Shown: positions 26,853-35,244 of the stretch, piece by piece
Numbering within the stretch: position 1 is the first letter of the stretch
Layout: each line of letters begins with the position of its first letter
Assembly: GCA_022394775.1 (NCBI GenBank)
Contig: JAGFCB010000238.1
Location: 1-37,321 of the forward strand
Source: Candidatus Poribacteria bacterium
Lineage (GTDB): Bacteria > Poribacteria > WGA-4E > WGA-3G
Length of the DNA: 37,321 nucleotides
Reading direction: 5' to 3'
Notes under the pieces: model-generated
Told to the model about the DNA's origin: nothing
The model's input: only the letters and a program-made list of their open reading frames with translations
Database searches by the model: none
Position numbers and translations under genes: made by a program

Positions 26853-29800
26853 TCACTGTTTTTCTGCTTCAGGTGAACCTTTGAGTGTTTCCTTCCAATC
26901 CCACACGAGAATTGTGCCATCCTGCCCTGTGCTAACGAGTGTTTTTCCATCCGGTGAAAAGACTAACGTTTCTACTGTTGCTGTGTGTCCGTTGAGCGTG
27001 GTCATTTTTTTACCCGTTGCCAGATCCCATAATTCGATTCTGCCGTTTCCAAGTCCTGCAAGCAGAACAGTGTCATCAGGAGAAAACGCTAACGATTTGG
27101 TACTGTGTGGAATATCTTTAAGGGGAGGCTGCTTGCTGCTACCCAACAAACGAATTCTTCGTTCGCTTCCGACAGCGATTTGCATGCTATCTGAGGAAAA
27201 CGCAAATGTTGTAATAGGATCCCGGTGTCGAATTCTTTCCTGTCCAGCGAAGAAAAGTGCTAATTCAGCCCCAGTTTCAGCGTCCCACATCTGAACCTTT
27301 CCACTCATAGTTCCGCTGATAAGTTTTTTTCCGTCTGGTGGGAATGCTAAAGCACTAATGACGTTATGTTCATCTAAGGCGGATACGTCAAGACTGGTCC
27401 CAGTCTCAGTGTTCCATAAATGAATTTTGCCTAAGCCACCGAAGGCTACCGTTTTCCCATCAGGTGAAAAAACCATGTCTGGGTATGGATTAATTCCGAC
27501 GTTTACTTCATTTAATGTTGCTAACTCGTCTCCGGTACTGACATCCGTTAGACGAACCTGAGGATCCGGCATCCAAGAAGAGGTAGCATTCCCTTGACCT
27601 GCCCTAAAGAACATTATGGCTTTTGCGCCGACGCTTGCGAGTTTTGTCCCATCCGGCGAGAAGGATAAAGCTGGTAAAAAATCTCGATGTCCACCATTTT
27701 GAGAACCGGTTCTCTGTGATGTTTTCAAGTCCCAAAAAGTAACGACCCCATTAAATGCGACACTTGCAAGTGTGGAACTATCTTTAAAGAAGGAAACAGC
27801 CTTCACCCATTCGGTATGCTCTGTAATATTGATGGGTAGCAAATTCCCATTTTCAGTGTTCCAGAATTTTATTGTTCCATCTGTACTTGCACTCGCGAGT
27901 GTTTTACCTGTCGGTGAAAACGATAGTGCAGCGATGCTGTTTAGATATCCGCTGAACGTCACTATCAGTTCGCCTGTTTCAGTATCCCATATATTCACTG
28001 TTTTGTCGGTGCTGCCGCTTGCAAGTTTTTTCCCGTTGGGAGAGAACGCTAATGCGTTTGTCCACCCGGTGTGTTTTCTAAGAATAGTCAATTCTTCGTT
28101 AGTATCGGTATCCCATAATCGGATAGTTTTATCTTTGCTTCCGCTTGCGAGTTTTTTTCCATCAGGCGAAAATTCAAGGACTAAAATGTGGTTGTGTAGT
28201 AAAAGCGGTATTTCTTCCCTAATGATAAAAGGTGGAGCAACTTTCTTCTTCATCTGTAAAGGGCGGGGAGCCTTTACTTGCGCCTTCTCATCTGTTTCTA
28301 TTTGCGGAGTGACGGGAATCTTCGGAATAACTGGAACAGCAAGGGGCATAGGTTCCTGGACATCTACTACTTCTGCTATGATGGTGGATAATTTTTCACC
28401 GGTCGTTGTGCTCCACAACTCAATTTTTCCATTCTCACCTCCAACGGCAAATTTATCGTCTGTGAGCGCGTAAGGTTCAAGCAAAGGTCTTGATTTTAAC
28501 ATTTCCCAAGATCGTTCCTTGATATTGTTTACGTTTGTCTCACCCGTTTCAATATCTAATCTACTGATTGAATCTCCCCAACTGCCTAAAGTGACAAGTG
28601 TTTTTCCGTTTTCAAAGAAGTGCGATACTGATGTAGCAGGTGGACCATCAATGAGTTTCACTTTCTGACCAGTAGCGATTTCCCACAATTCAAATCCCTC
28701 ATGAAATTTATATTTTCCACCGCCACTTGCGATGAATCGTCCGTCGGGCGAAAAAGCAATGGATTGACACATACCCGCGAACATATTAATCTCTTTTCCA
28801 GTTTTTAGATCGTATAGCCATACACCGATATTGCTTCCAACAGCGATGTGTGTACCGTCTGGTGAAAACTGAAGCACATTAATACCACCCTTTCCGAGGC
28901 GCGCTTTCGCTGCCTTGGGGAGTTCCCATTTTGTATAATCATCAACAAGTTCATCAGCGTGTGCTTTTGGGACAAACGCTTGAGTATCCTTAGGTGGTTG
29001 TTCGGATCTATTGCTTTTGCCCGGCGTGTTGGTGCTTCCTATCTGCGTCCGAACATCCGGTTTTGAAGTGCGATTTAGAACAAGTGGTGCGTCAATAATT
29101 TCGATTGACATCTCCGATGCGGCATCAAGGCTATAGGGTTGCTGGAAACGGATTGCATGTTGTTGATTTCCAATGCCGAACATTAGTAACACCATAGCAA
29201 CCGTGGAAGCTGCGACTGCCCACGGCATGAAGGGTTTACCACCAGAGGGCGCGGCGGGTTTAATGCGTGCAATCTCTTGCATAATATTCTCGGTAAGATT
29301 GGGCGTGATTTTGAAGTTGTCTAAAGCCGATCTAATCATCGGCTCTTCTTTTCTTAGACGCTGCTGTGCGCGGCGGAGGCGACTCTTAATCGTGTTTTTC
29401 GATACACCTAAAAACGCACCAATCTCTGTGCACGTCATCTCACCGAAGTAGTGCAGTGTCATGATGGTGCGTTCACTGTCTTGGAGTTTCGCCAGCAATT
29501 GCTTGACGACATCACGTTGCGCTTCTGCAGTTGTGCGCTCGTTTTCTACAGCGACGAACGCTGAGTACCTCTCTTTTTGTAACTGCTCATCGTCCGTGTC
29601 TTCCAATTGCTCCAAAGGCTGCGTCCACACCCGCTTCTTACGGAGCCAAGAACTACAGCGATTCGCTGCGATGACATACAGCCAACTGTCAAAACGTTGC
29701 GGCTCTTTGAGGGTCGAGAGTTTCTTGTATGCCTTCAGAAAAGTATCCTGTGTAATCTCTTCAGCGATGTGGAAGTCTCCGATTTTCCGCCAAGCGAGTG

Positions 29801-29897
29801 CGTGCACCTGCTTCTGGTATTTTCTCACAAGCACGGAAAAGGCATCGTCATCACCGGCAAGGACACGTTGGATGAGTTCAACATCGTCGTTTTTCAT
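26853..29897 (-). CDS. ECF sigma factor fused to transmembrane helix and WD40 propellers
   Basis: The single 1014-residue frame joins three parts. Residues 8-90 are sigma70 region 2 (DDAFSVLVRKYQKQVHALAW, EEITQDTFLKAYKKL, RFDSWLYVIAANRC). Residues 130-185 are region 4 (TEIGAFLGVSKNTIKSRLRR). A hydrophobic helix follows at 225-243 (PWAVAASTVAMVLLMFGIG), then a Pro/Ser-rich linker and about 14 WD40 repeats from 336. Region 3 is absent, as in ECF factors. The topology implied is sigma in the cytoplasm and propellers outside, so a membrane-anchored sigma factor with its own sensor. GGAGG lies 8 nt before the ATG. A Pro-rich segment (about 535-585) interrupts the propellers relative to the exported paralogue. 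No separate anti-sigma gene is adjacent. The promoter was not found. Confidence 0.9.
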   Translation of the reverse strand: MKNDDVELIQRVLAGDDDAFSVLVRKYQKQVHALAWRKIGDFHIAEEITQDTFLKAYKKLSTLKEPQRFDSWLYVIAANRCSSWLRKKRVWTQPLEQLEDTDDEQLQKERYSAFVAVENERTTAEAQRDVVKQLLAKLQDSERTIMTLHYFGEMTCTEIGAFLGVSKNTIKSRLRRAQQRLRKEEPMIRSALDNFKITPNLTENIMQEIARIKPAAPSGGKPFMPWAVAASTVAMVLLMFGIGNQQHAIRFQQPYSLDAASEMSIEIIDAPLVLNRTSKPDVRTQIGSTNTPGKSNRSEQPPKDTQAFVPKAHADELVDDYTKWELPKAAKARLGKGGINVLQFSPDGTHIAVGSNIGVWLYDLKTGKEINMFAGMCQSIAFSPDGRFIASGGGKYKFHEGFELWEIATGQKVKLIDGPPATSVSHFFENGKTLVTLGSWGDSISRLDIETGETNVNNIKERSWEMLKSRPLLEPYALTDDKFAVGGENGKIELWSTTTGEKLSTIIAEVVDVQEPMPLAVPVIPKIPVTPQIETDEKAQVKAPRPLQMKKKVAPPFIIREEIPLLLHNHILVLEFSPDGKKLASGSKDKTIRLWDTDTNEELTILRKHTGWTNALAFSPNGKKLASGSTDKTVNIWDTETGELIVTFSGYLNSIAALSFSPTGKTLASASTDGTIKFWNTENGNLLPINITEHTEWVKAVSFFKDSSTLASVAFNGVVTFWDLKTSQRTGSQNGGHRDFLPALSFSPDGTKLASVGAKAIMFFRAGQGNATSSWMPDPQVRLTDVSTGDELATLNEVNVGINPYPDMVFSPDGKTVAFGGLGKIHLWNTETGTSLDVSALDEHNVISALAFPPDGKKLISGTMSGKVQMWDAETGAELALFFAGQERIRHRDPITTFAFSSDSMQIAVGSERRIRLLGSSKQPPLKDIPHSTKSLAFSPDDTVLLAGLGNGRIELWDLATGKKMTTLNGHTATVETLVFSPDGKTLVSTGQDGTILVWDWKETLKGSPEAEKQ

Positions 29898-29998
29898 GGA
29901 TCGCCTCCAAAAAAGGGGAGTTTTCGCAATGTACTTTCATATCTGGTGACGCTGTTTAAGAGTGAAGCGGGTGCATAATTCTGCAAAAGGCGCAGGAA

Positions 29999-30022
29999 TG
30001 GAAACATGGAAGCATGGAAGGG
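29999..30022. repeat. Three tandem 8-bp units upstream of the sigma-WD40 gene
   Basis: TGGAAACA, TGGAAGCA and TGGAAGGG follow each other in the 162-bp gap between the two WD40 genes, roughly 100-125 nt before the sigma-WD40 start. This may be a degenerate intergenic repeat or binding sites. No convincing promoter was seen in the gap. Confidence 0.4.
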
Positions 30023-30059
30023 CGGGTCCCCCAGCCTTTCCGCCTTCCCACCCCCTCTT

Positions 30060-31208
30060 CTATTCCTCTTCGTCTTTTCGCAGGAGTACTGGAGATGTGA
30101 GGTCCCAGAGTCGGACTGTGCCATCTGTACTCCCACTTGCGAGCGTTACACCGTTTGGACTGAAGGCAACACTCTTGACGGGGGCTGTGTGCCCTGTGAA
30201 GGTCGTGATTTTCGCACCTGTGGCAATATTCCAGAGTCGGATCGTCTTATCGTGACTCCCACTTGCGAGTGTTAATCCATCTGGACTGAACGCCACACTC
30301 CACACCGTAAGCGTATGTCCAACGAAAGTTTTCAGTTGTTGCCCTGTGTTTGTATCCCAGAATCGGATAGTGTGGTCCCAACTCCCGCTTGCGAGGGTCT
30401 GTCCGTCCGGACTGAACGCGACGCTGAAAACCCAATTCGTGTGTCCAGTCAAGGTTTGCAGTTTCTCACCTGTGGCAATATCCCACAAACGGATCGTGTT
30501 TCCTGCATTGCCACTCGCTAACGTTTTTCCGTCGCTACTGAAAGCGACACTGAAGATATTCTCGGTAGCCTCTGTAAGGGTTTTCAACTTCTTTCCTGTC
30601 TCTACGTCCCATAGATAGAGATTGCCGTCCTCACTCCCGCTTGCAAGTATTTTGCTATCAGGGCTGAATGCTACGGTATTGACCCAATGCAAAGCATTCG
30701 GGGCATTTTCCTGCATTGATCTGAGTTGCCCACCGGTGGTGGCATCCCAAAGGCAAATAACTTCACTTGCATTGATACCCCCTGCGATCATTTGTCCATC
30801 CGGACTGAACGCGACGCTGTTGATATCCGCAGTGAAGTTTCCCTGAAAAGCCATCCAGAAATTTTTCTCCATCTCTATTTCCTGTCCTGTGACGGCATCC
30901 GAGAGTCGGACGGTGTTATCCCTGTCACTTGCGACGATTGAACCGTCAGGACTGAACGCGACACTGTGGACACCCCTCTTGATGGCTAAATCAATCGTGA
31001 TATGAGACATATCTGGAGCGGAAACTGGTTCCATAGTGGGCTTCTCCTTTCGGGTCGGATTCTCAGATTTCACTGGCGTTATCTCAGCACCGCCTAACAT
31101 CAAAAGTGCTATAGTCACCATAGAAACGACGATAGTTTCCCAGGGTGCTGATAGAAACCTATCTTTGCTGGATGACGCAATCGGTTTGATACAAGGAACC
31201 TCACACAT
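30060..31208 (-). CDS. TM-WD40 propeller, sigma-less relative of the ECF fusion
   Basis: The 382-residue product has a hydrophobic helix near 22-41 (PWETIVVSMVTIALLMLGG), a linker, and seven WD40 repeats from about 78 (units such as SVAFSPDGQTLASGSWDHTIRFWDTNTG), one complete propeller. The helix and preceding NIM-E---IKP residues match 204-243 of the sigma-WD40 fusion. That similarity continues 5' of the chosen ATG (LNNFRITLNF against LDNFKITPNL) and then stops, so the sigma part appears lost. ATG 31208 has AGGAAG 6 nt upstream; a TTG frame from 31292 is less likely. It may be a truncated but expressed membrane propeller, or a gene remnant. Confidence 0.72.
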   Translation of the reverse strand: MCEVPCIKPIASSSKDRFLSAPWETIVVSMVTIALLMLGGAEITPVKSENPTRKEKPTMEPVSAPDMSHITIDLAIKRGVHSVAFSPDGSIVASDRDNTVRLSDAVTGQEIEMEKNFWMAFQGNFTADINSVAFSPDGQMIAGGINASEVICLWDATTGGQLRSMQENAPNALHWVNTVAFSPDSKILASGSEDGNLYLWDVETGKKLKTLTEATENIFSVAFSSDGKTLASGNAGNTIRLWDIATGEKLQTLTGHTNWVFSVAFSPDGQTLASGSWDHTIRFWDTNTGQQLKTFVGHTLTVWSVAFSPDGLTLASGSHDKTIRLWNIATGAKITTFTGHTAPVKSVAFSPNGVTLASGSTDGTVRLWDLTSPVLLRKDEEE

Positions 31209-31330
31209 AATATTCTTCCTGAAATTTAGCGTGATCCGAAAATTGTTTAAAGTATAGGGAGGATTACAAAGACCATTTATAGTTTCCGCCAACTATCTTT
31301 GTTGGCTGCTAATGGCTGAAGGTTATTAAA

Positions 31331-32530
31331 TCACGGACACACGAATTTACCCAGAATTTTTCGGACGGACGCGCCCGTTGCGGAAGGCAAATTCCCTGCG
31401 TTTCCGTGGAGGGTCTCATTCGCCAAGATCGCGAACGCAATTGCCTCTTTTGCATCCGCCGAAATACCGGAGTTGTCCACAGGTTCAACCGCTGTATTGG
31501 CTAAGAGTTCGCTAAGCCGTCGCATGATTGTCTGATTGTGGACACCACCGCCACTGACATAAAGCGTATCTATCGGGTTCTGTCCTGTTATAAATCGCGC
31601 GATGTAGTCAGCAATCGTTTGGACTGTCAACTCAGTCAGCGTTGCGATGCAGTCGTTATCTGAAAGTTTGTGTTCACGACAAGCCGCCAAACATTCCATC
31701 GCATAAGTGTGTCCAAACATCTCACGTCCAGTGGTTTTCGGGGGGGATAGATGAAAAAACGGGTGCTTTAACCATTCGTTGATGAGCGGATGGTGAGCGG
31801 TCCCTTGCGCGGCGCGCACGCCGTCTTTATCGTAGTGTTCCCCCCCTTCCGTGATTTCCGATACAACAGCATCAATACACATGTTGCCGGGACCCGTGTC
31901 CGCAGCACAAACAGAATCAAACGCTCCGTTGACAGGCAGCACCGTAAGATTCGAGATTCCACCAATGTTCAAGAGTCCGACTGTTTTTTCACTGTTGTGA
32001 AATAGCAGATAGTCCGGGTATGAAACCAAGGGCGCGCCTTGACCACCGGCTGCCATATCTGCGACGCGAAAATCCGCTATCGTCGGAATCCCCGTTTCGT
32101 GTGCGATAACCGCAGGTTCACCGATTTGCAACGTTGAAGGATAACGAGAGGTATTGCAATCGGTATTCGCGTCTTTCGGCAGATGGTGAATCGTTTGACC
32201 GTGTGAACTGATGAGGTCAATATCGTTGGCACGCATTCCACTTTTTTCTAAAACATGTTTGGCAGCCTCCGCGAAGAGATGTCCGATATAGAAATTCATC
32301 TCGCAGATATTATCAACATGACCGGTATCAGGTTGGCAAAGCGCGAGAATGCGGTGTGGCACACCGGACGGGAAAGGGAAGGTCTCAAACGCGATGAGGT
32401 CTACTTCCGTTTCCAAACCGTGTCCGGTAATTTCAACGATAGCAGCATCAATGCCATCAACAGAGGTGCCAGACATTAAACCGATGATCTGTTTTTTATC
32501 TTTCGTGAGTAGTTCATAGAACTCTTTCAT
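31331..32530 (-). CDS. anmK: Anhydro-N-acetylmuramic acid kinase
   Basis: The 399-residue protein shows IIGLMSGTSVDGIDAA (15-30), SSHGQTIHH, DFRVADMAAGGQGAPLV with the presumed catalytic Asp, LLNIGGISNLT, DTGPGNMCIDA and VSGGGVHN, the full AnmK pattern in the ASKHA kinase fold. The enzyme opens the 1,6-anhydro ring and phosphorylates anhMurNAc to MurNAc-6-phosphate during cell-wall recycling. AGAGGA precedes the ATG and only 9 nt separate it from the namZ stop, so the two are almost certainly co-translated. After its stop a GCCAAC/GTTGGC hairpin (31288-31306) may act as a weak terminator. Confidence 0.95.
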   Translation of the reverse strand: MKEFYELLTKDKKQIIGLMSGTSVDGIDAAIVEITGHGLETEVDLIAFETFPFPSGVPHRILALCQPDTGHVDNICEMNFYIGHLFAEAAKHVLEKSGMRANDIDLISSHGQTIHHLPKDANTDCNTSRYPSTLQIGEPAVIAHETGIPTIADFRVADMAAGGQGAPLVSYPDYLLFHNSEKTVGLLNIGGISNLTVLPVNGAFDSVCAADTGPGNMCIDAVVSEITEGGEHYDKDGVRAAQGTAHHPLINEWLKHPFFHLSPPKTTGREMFGHTYAMECLAACREHKLSDNDCIATLTELTVQTIADYIARFITGQNPIDTLYVSGGGVHNQTIMRRLSELLANTAVEPVDNSGISADAKEAIAFAILANETLHGNAGNLPSATGASVRKILGKFVCP

Positions 32531-32539
32531 CTACGTCCT

Positions 32540-33724
32540 CTAAGTATAGGTGTGATACTGCGATGCGGTATCGCACCAGGTCTGAAGTGCTTGGGTCCAC
32601 CGTGCTTGAATTGCATCTACTGACTCTCCATTTGATAAGGCATCTCGGAGCCAGTTATTTCCTGCTAACCTATCAAAATGGGCAGGTAAAAATTCAAAAT
32701 CGTCTCTGTATTCGGTGGTTAGGATGGACAGCATCTGGAGGGCTGTCTCTATCGGGCAGAAACGTTCTCTGTCGGTAATGTGGATCGCAACACCACCACA
32801 GGCATGTTTCGCGTGCTTTGTAGTTTCCGCCACTGGTGCAGGTGTGAAAACGATAGGACGGAACCGAACCCCAGGCAATTGACAGTCATTAAGAAGTTCA
32901 GCACACTTTTCACCATCGCACCAAGGCGCGCCTACGTATTCAAATGGTTTGGTCGTACCACGTCCTTCACTCACGTTTGTGCCTTCAAATAGGCACAAAC
33001 CCGGATAGAGAATGGCTGTTGTGAGTGTCGGCATGTTTGGCGACGGTGGCACCCATTGTAAACCTGTGTCATCGAACCACATCTCTCGTTTGTATCCCTG
33101 CATCCATGCTACCTTTAGTTGACATGAAGGGACGCGTTCTGCCTTCAACAACATCGCTAATTCACCGATTGTCAACCCATAACGCATCGGGATCTTATGT
33201 ATCCCAACAAACGATTCAAATCCACTTTCCAACACAGGCCCCGCTATAGTCGCGCACGCAATTGGATTCGGTCGATCCGCAACAATAAACGCAATATCGG
33301 AATCGTTGGCTGCTTCCATGCCATACAGCATCGTCGAAATGTAGGTATAGTAACGGGCACCGACATCCTGCATATCATAGATGAGTACGTCTATACCTTC
33401 AAGTTGCGCTTCTGTCGGACGCATTGATTGTCCATATAGGCTGAAAATTGGCACGCTTAATGGATTTTCATCAGGCGTGTCAACACTTTTGACAGCAATA
33501 CCATCTTGTACCGCACCCCAGAGTCCATGCTCTGGCGAAAAAACTGCAGAAAGTTGACACGCCGATGCTTCGGCGAGAAGTCGATAGTTGCTTCGTAAAG
33601 TGGCATCAACCCCTGTATGGTTCGTAATGAGTCCAATTGATTTCCCGCGAATCCAATCGCTCTTCTCTCTGAGCAAGGTGCTCAATCCTAATTCTGTTTG
33701 TTGTGATCTTGCTGGAACATCCAT
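32540..33724 (-). CDS. namZ: Exo-beta-N-acetylmuramidase NamZ (DUF1343)
   Basis: The 394-residue protein carries the DUF1343 landmarks: LITNHTGVDA, FSPEHGLWG, DVLIYDMQDVGARYYTYISTM, VADRPNP, WVPPSPNMPT and LFEGTNVSEGRGTTKPFE. B. subtilis NamZ removes terminal MurNAc from peptidoglycan fragments. No signal peptide is visible, so it would act in the cytoplasm unless the start is wrong. It pairs with anmK 9 nt downstream, linking MurNAc release to phosphorylation. There is no clear Shine-Dalgarno before ATG 33724; a MITE-like element begins 20 bp upstream and splits its leader. Confidence 0.9.
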   Translation of the reverse strand: MDVPARSQQTELGLSTLLREKSDWIRGKSIGLITNHTGVDATLRSNYRLLAEASACQLSAVFSPEHGLWGAVQDGIAVKSVDTPDENPLSVPIFSLYGQSMRPTEAQLEGIDVLIYDMQDVGARYYTYISTMLYGMEAANDSDIAFIVADRPNPIACATIAGPVLESGFESFVGIHKIPMRYGLTIGELAMLLKAERVPSCQLKVAWMQGYKREMWFDDTGLQWVPPSPNMPTLTTAILYPGLCLFEGTNVSEGRGTTKPFEYVGAPWCDGEKCAELLNDCQLPGVRFRPIVFTPAPVAETTKHAKHACGGVAIHITDRERFCPIETALQMLSILTTEYRDDFEFLPAHFDRLAGNNWLRDALSNGESVDAIQARWTQALQTWCDTASQYHTYT

Positions 33725-33744
33725 CTTTTCGTTTTTTATGGTTA

Positions 33745-33849
33745 GGACTTACGCAGCCCCTTGCAGGCGGGGTTTTAAACCCCGCCTGCAGTTTTTCAAA
33801 CCCTGCAGTGCGTGATAGGTAAGTTATTATGGAAAATGCGTAAGTCTTG
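33745..33849. mobile_element. MITE-like palindromic element
   Basis: Near-terminal inverted repeats GACTTACGCA (33746-33755) and TGCGTAAGTC (33837-33846) enclose a nearly perfect palindrome at 33762-33790: TGCAGGCGGGGTTT, one central T, and its 14-nt complement, then GTTTTT. ATGGTTA occurs directly on both sides (33738-33744 and 33850-33856), as a 7-bp target-site duplication would. It has no coding capacity. The central hairpin plus T-run could also terminate plus-strand transcription. Confidence 0.65.
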
Positions 33850-33909
33850 ATGGTTATAGGTTAACGGTTTTCAGTTACTTTGTTGTGGGTAACACAGTGT
33901 ATCTGAACG

Positions 33910-34983
33910 CTACAGCACACTAACTGATGACTGACGACTCTCACTGCGAGGCAAACTGAAAACCATTTCATGGAACATCTTCCGAAATTCAATAATACCG
34001 CGCCGATCAGCATCCGGATGTACCCGATTCGTCAGCAGGATAGCCGCGATTTTTCTTTTTACGCAGATACGTATTGAAGTACCAGTGAATCCGGTGTGAT
34101 AAAGACACCCATCGTCTGTCACTGCCCAACCCATACAGCGGCGTTCACCTTCTGCTGAGGTAACTTGGCGCATCGTGTCGAGACTTTCCGGACGTAATAG
34201 GATACTGCCGTTGTCCATTAATGCCCTGCAAAACTTTCCGAGGTCTGTTGATGTCGCGAAGAGCCCTGCATTACCTGAAACACCACCGAGAAAATGCGCG
34301 TTTTCGTCGTGAACCTGCCCGATAATTACACCCTCTCGCCAGTCATAGCGTTCATAGTTCACCATCCGGCGCTCAAAACTATTGGAATCCTCAGTTGCCG
34401 CGCAGTTCTCATGCCATGCTTGTGGTGGGTTGTATCCTGTCCATTCCATGCCAAGCGGCGCGAAAATCCTTTCTCGCGCCAATCGATCAAGCGGTTGTTT
34501 CGTTACAGCCTCAAGCAACGCCCCTAACACGATGTATCCTAAGCAACTATACACCGCCTTTTCTCCGGGATGAGATTCCAATTCCACCTCGCTGAGATAA
34601 GGAATAACATTCTTGCGTGATCCTGCCCGTAGATAGAGCGGTATCCATGCAGGAAGTCCTGAAGTATGTGTCAGCAGATGGGTCAGCGTTACGTTTTTCT
34701 GTTTAAATGCTGGCAAGTATTCCTCAGCGGGTGTATCAAGAAAGAGTTCACCTTTCTCAACGAGCTGCATACAAAGCGTCCCGATGACAATTGGCTTTGT
34801 GAGTGATGCCAAGTCAAATAGCGTCGTGCGGAACATAGGCAATCGTTTCGGCTTTATAGATCGGAAGCCGAACGCTTCGTGGTAAAGCACTTTTTCGTTG
34901 GTAAGAACATAGGCGACAGCTCCCGGAAACACCTTTTCCGCAATACTATTCTTAATGAGTGTAGAAATCGCATTTTTAAGCAA
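33910..34983 (-). CDS. Beta-lactamase-family serine hydrolase (AmlB/EstB-like)
   Basis: The 357-residue protein has the class C beta-lactamase/PBP fold motifs: ASLTKP with the nucleophile Ser in S-x-x-K near residue 60, LLTHTSGLPAW, YSCLGYIVLG at the Y-S-x position, and HTGFTGT as the KTG equivalent. No signal peptide is seen. In B. subtilis a related gene (amlB) lies in the MurNAc recycling cluster with namZ, and namZ is the next gene here, so a role in wall-fragment turnover is likelier than drug resistance. The start is a TTG. The last residues, SESRQSSVSVL, are encoded by CAGTC-type repeat-like DNA, so the native C terminus may have been replaced. Confidence 0.82.
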   Translation of the reverse strand: MLKNAISTLIKNSIAEKVFPGAVAYVLTNEKVLYHEAFGFRSIKPKRLPMFRTTLFDLASLTKPIVIGTLCMQLVEKGELFLDTPAEEYLPAFKQKNVTLTHLLTHTSGLPAWIPLYLRAGSRKNVIPYLSEVELESHPGEKAVYSCLGYIVLGALLEAVTKQPLDRLARERIFAPLGMEWTGYNPPQAWHENCAATEDSNSFERRMVNYERYDWREGVIIGQVHDENAHFLGGVSGNAGLFATSTDLGKFCRALMDNGSILLRPESLDTMRQVTSAEGERRCMGWAVTDDGCLYHTGFTGTSIRICVKRKIAAILLTNRVHPDADRRGIIEFRKMFHEMVFSLPRSESRQSSVSVL

Positions 34984-35153
34984 TTGGGTTTTCTCGCAGG
35001 ATTAGAGTATGCCTCAGAACCATTCGGTTTCTTGTATGAGGTTTAAAATAGTCGGTAATCCCATAAAGGACAGTTGGCGATCTATCAAATCCTGATTTTG
35101 ATAACTAACAACCGTTATTACTGACAACTGATAACTAAATACTCCAGTTTTGG

Positions 35154-35183
35154 TTGACTACCAGCTAATTGATATGATACACT
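35154..35183 (+). promoter_or_regulatory. Extended -10 promoter for cupin-pgi
   Basis: TTGACT (35154-35159), an 18-nt spacer and TACACT (35178-35183) preceded by TGA. Just upstream (35098-35148) are GATAACTAA, ACTGACAACTGATAAC and similar short repeats. The first gene starts about 55 nt after the predicted transcription start. Confidence 0.5.
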
Positions 35184-35244
35184 ATCTATCATATTTTGGT
35201 AAGCATTTTCTGATGAATAGGTGCCGTAGAGCGGAGCGTAGATC

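Noticed and set aside
27772..28473. 233-residue plus-strand frame opposite the sigma-WD40 gene
   Set aside because: It lies wholly antisense to WD40 repeats, has a repetitive composition caused by them, and shows no domain or ribosome site.
29898..30059. ECF-type autoregulated promoter before the sigma-WD40 gene
   Set aside because: I looked for an AAC-type -35 with a CGT-type -10 on the minus strand and found no pair with acceptable spacing.
33910..34983. Antibiotic-resistance beta-lactamase
   Set aside because: It lacks a signal peptide and its genomic neighbours point to peptidoglycan recycling; the fold alone does not imply resistance.
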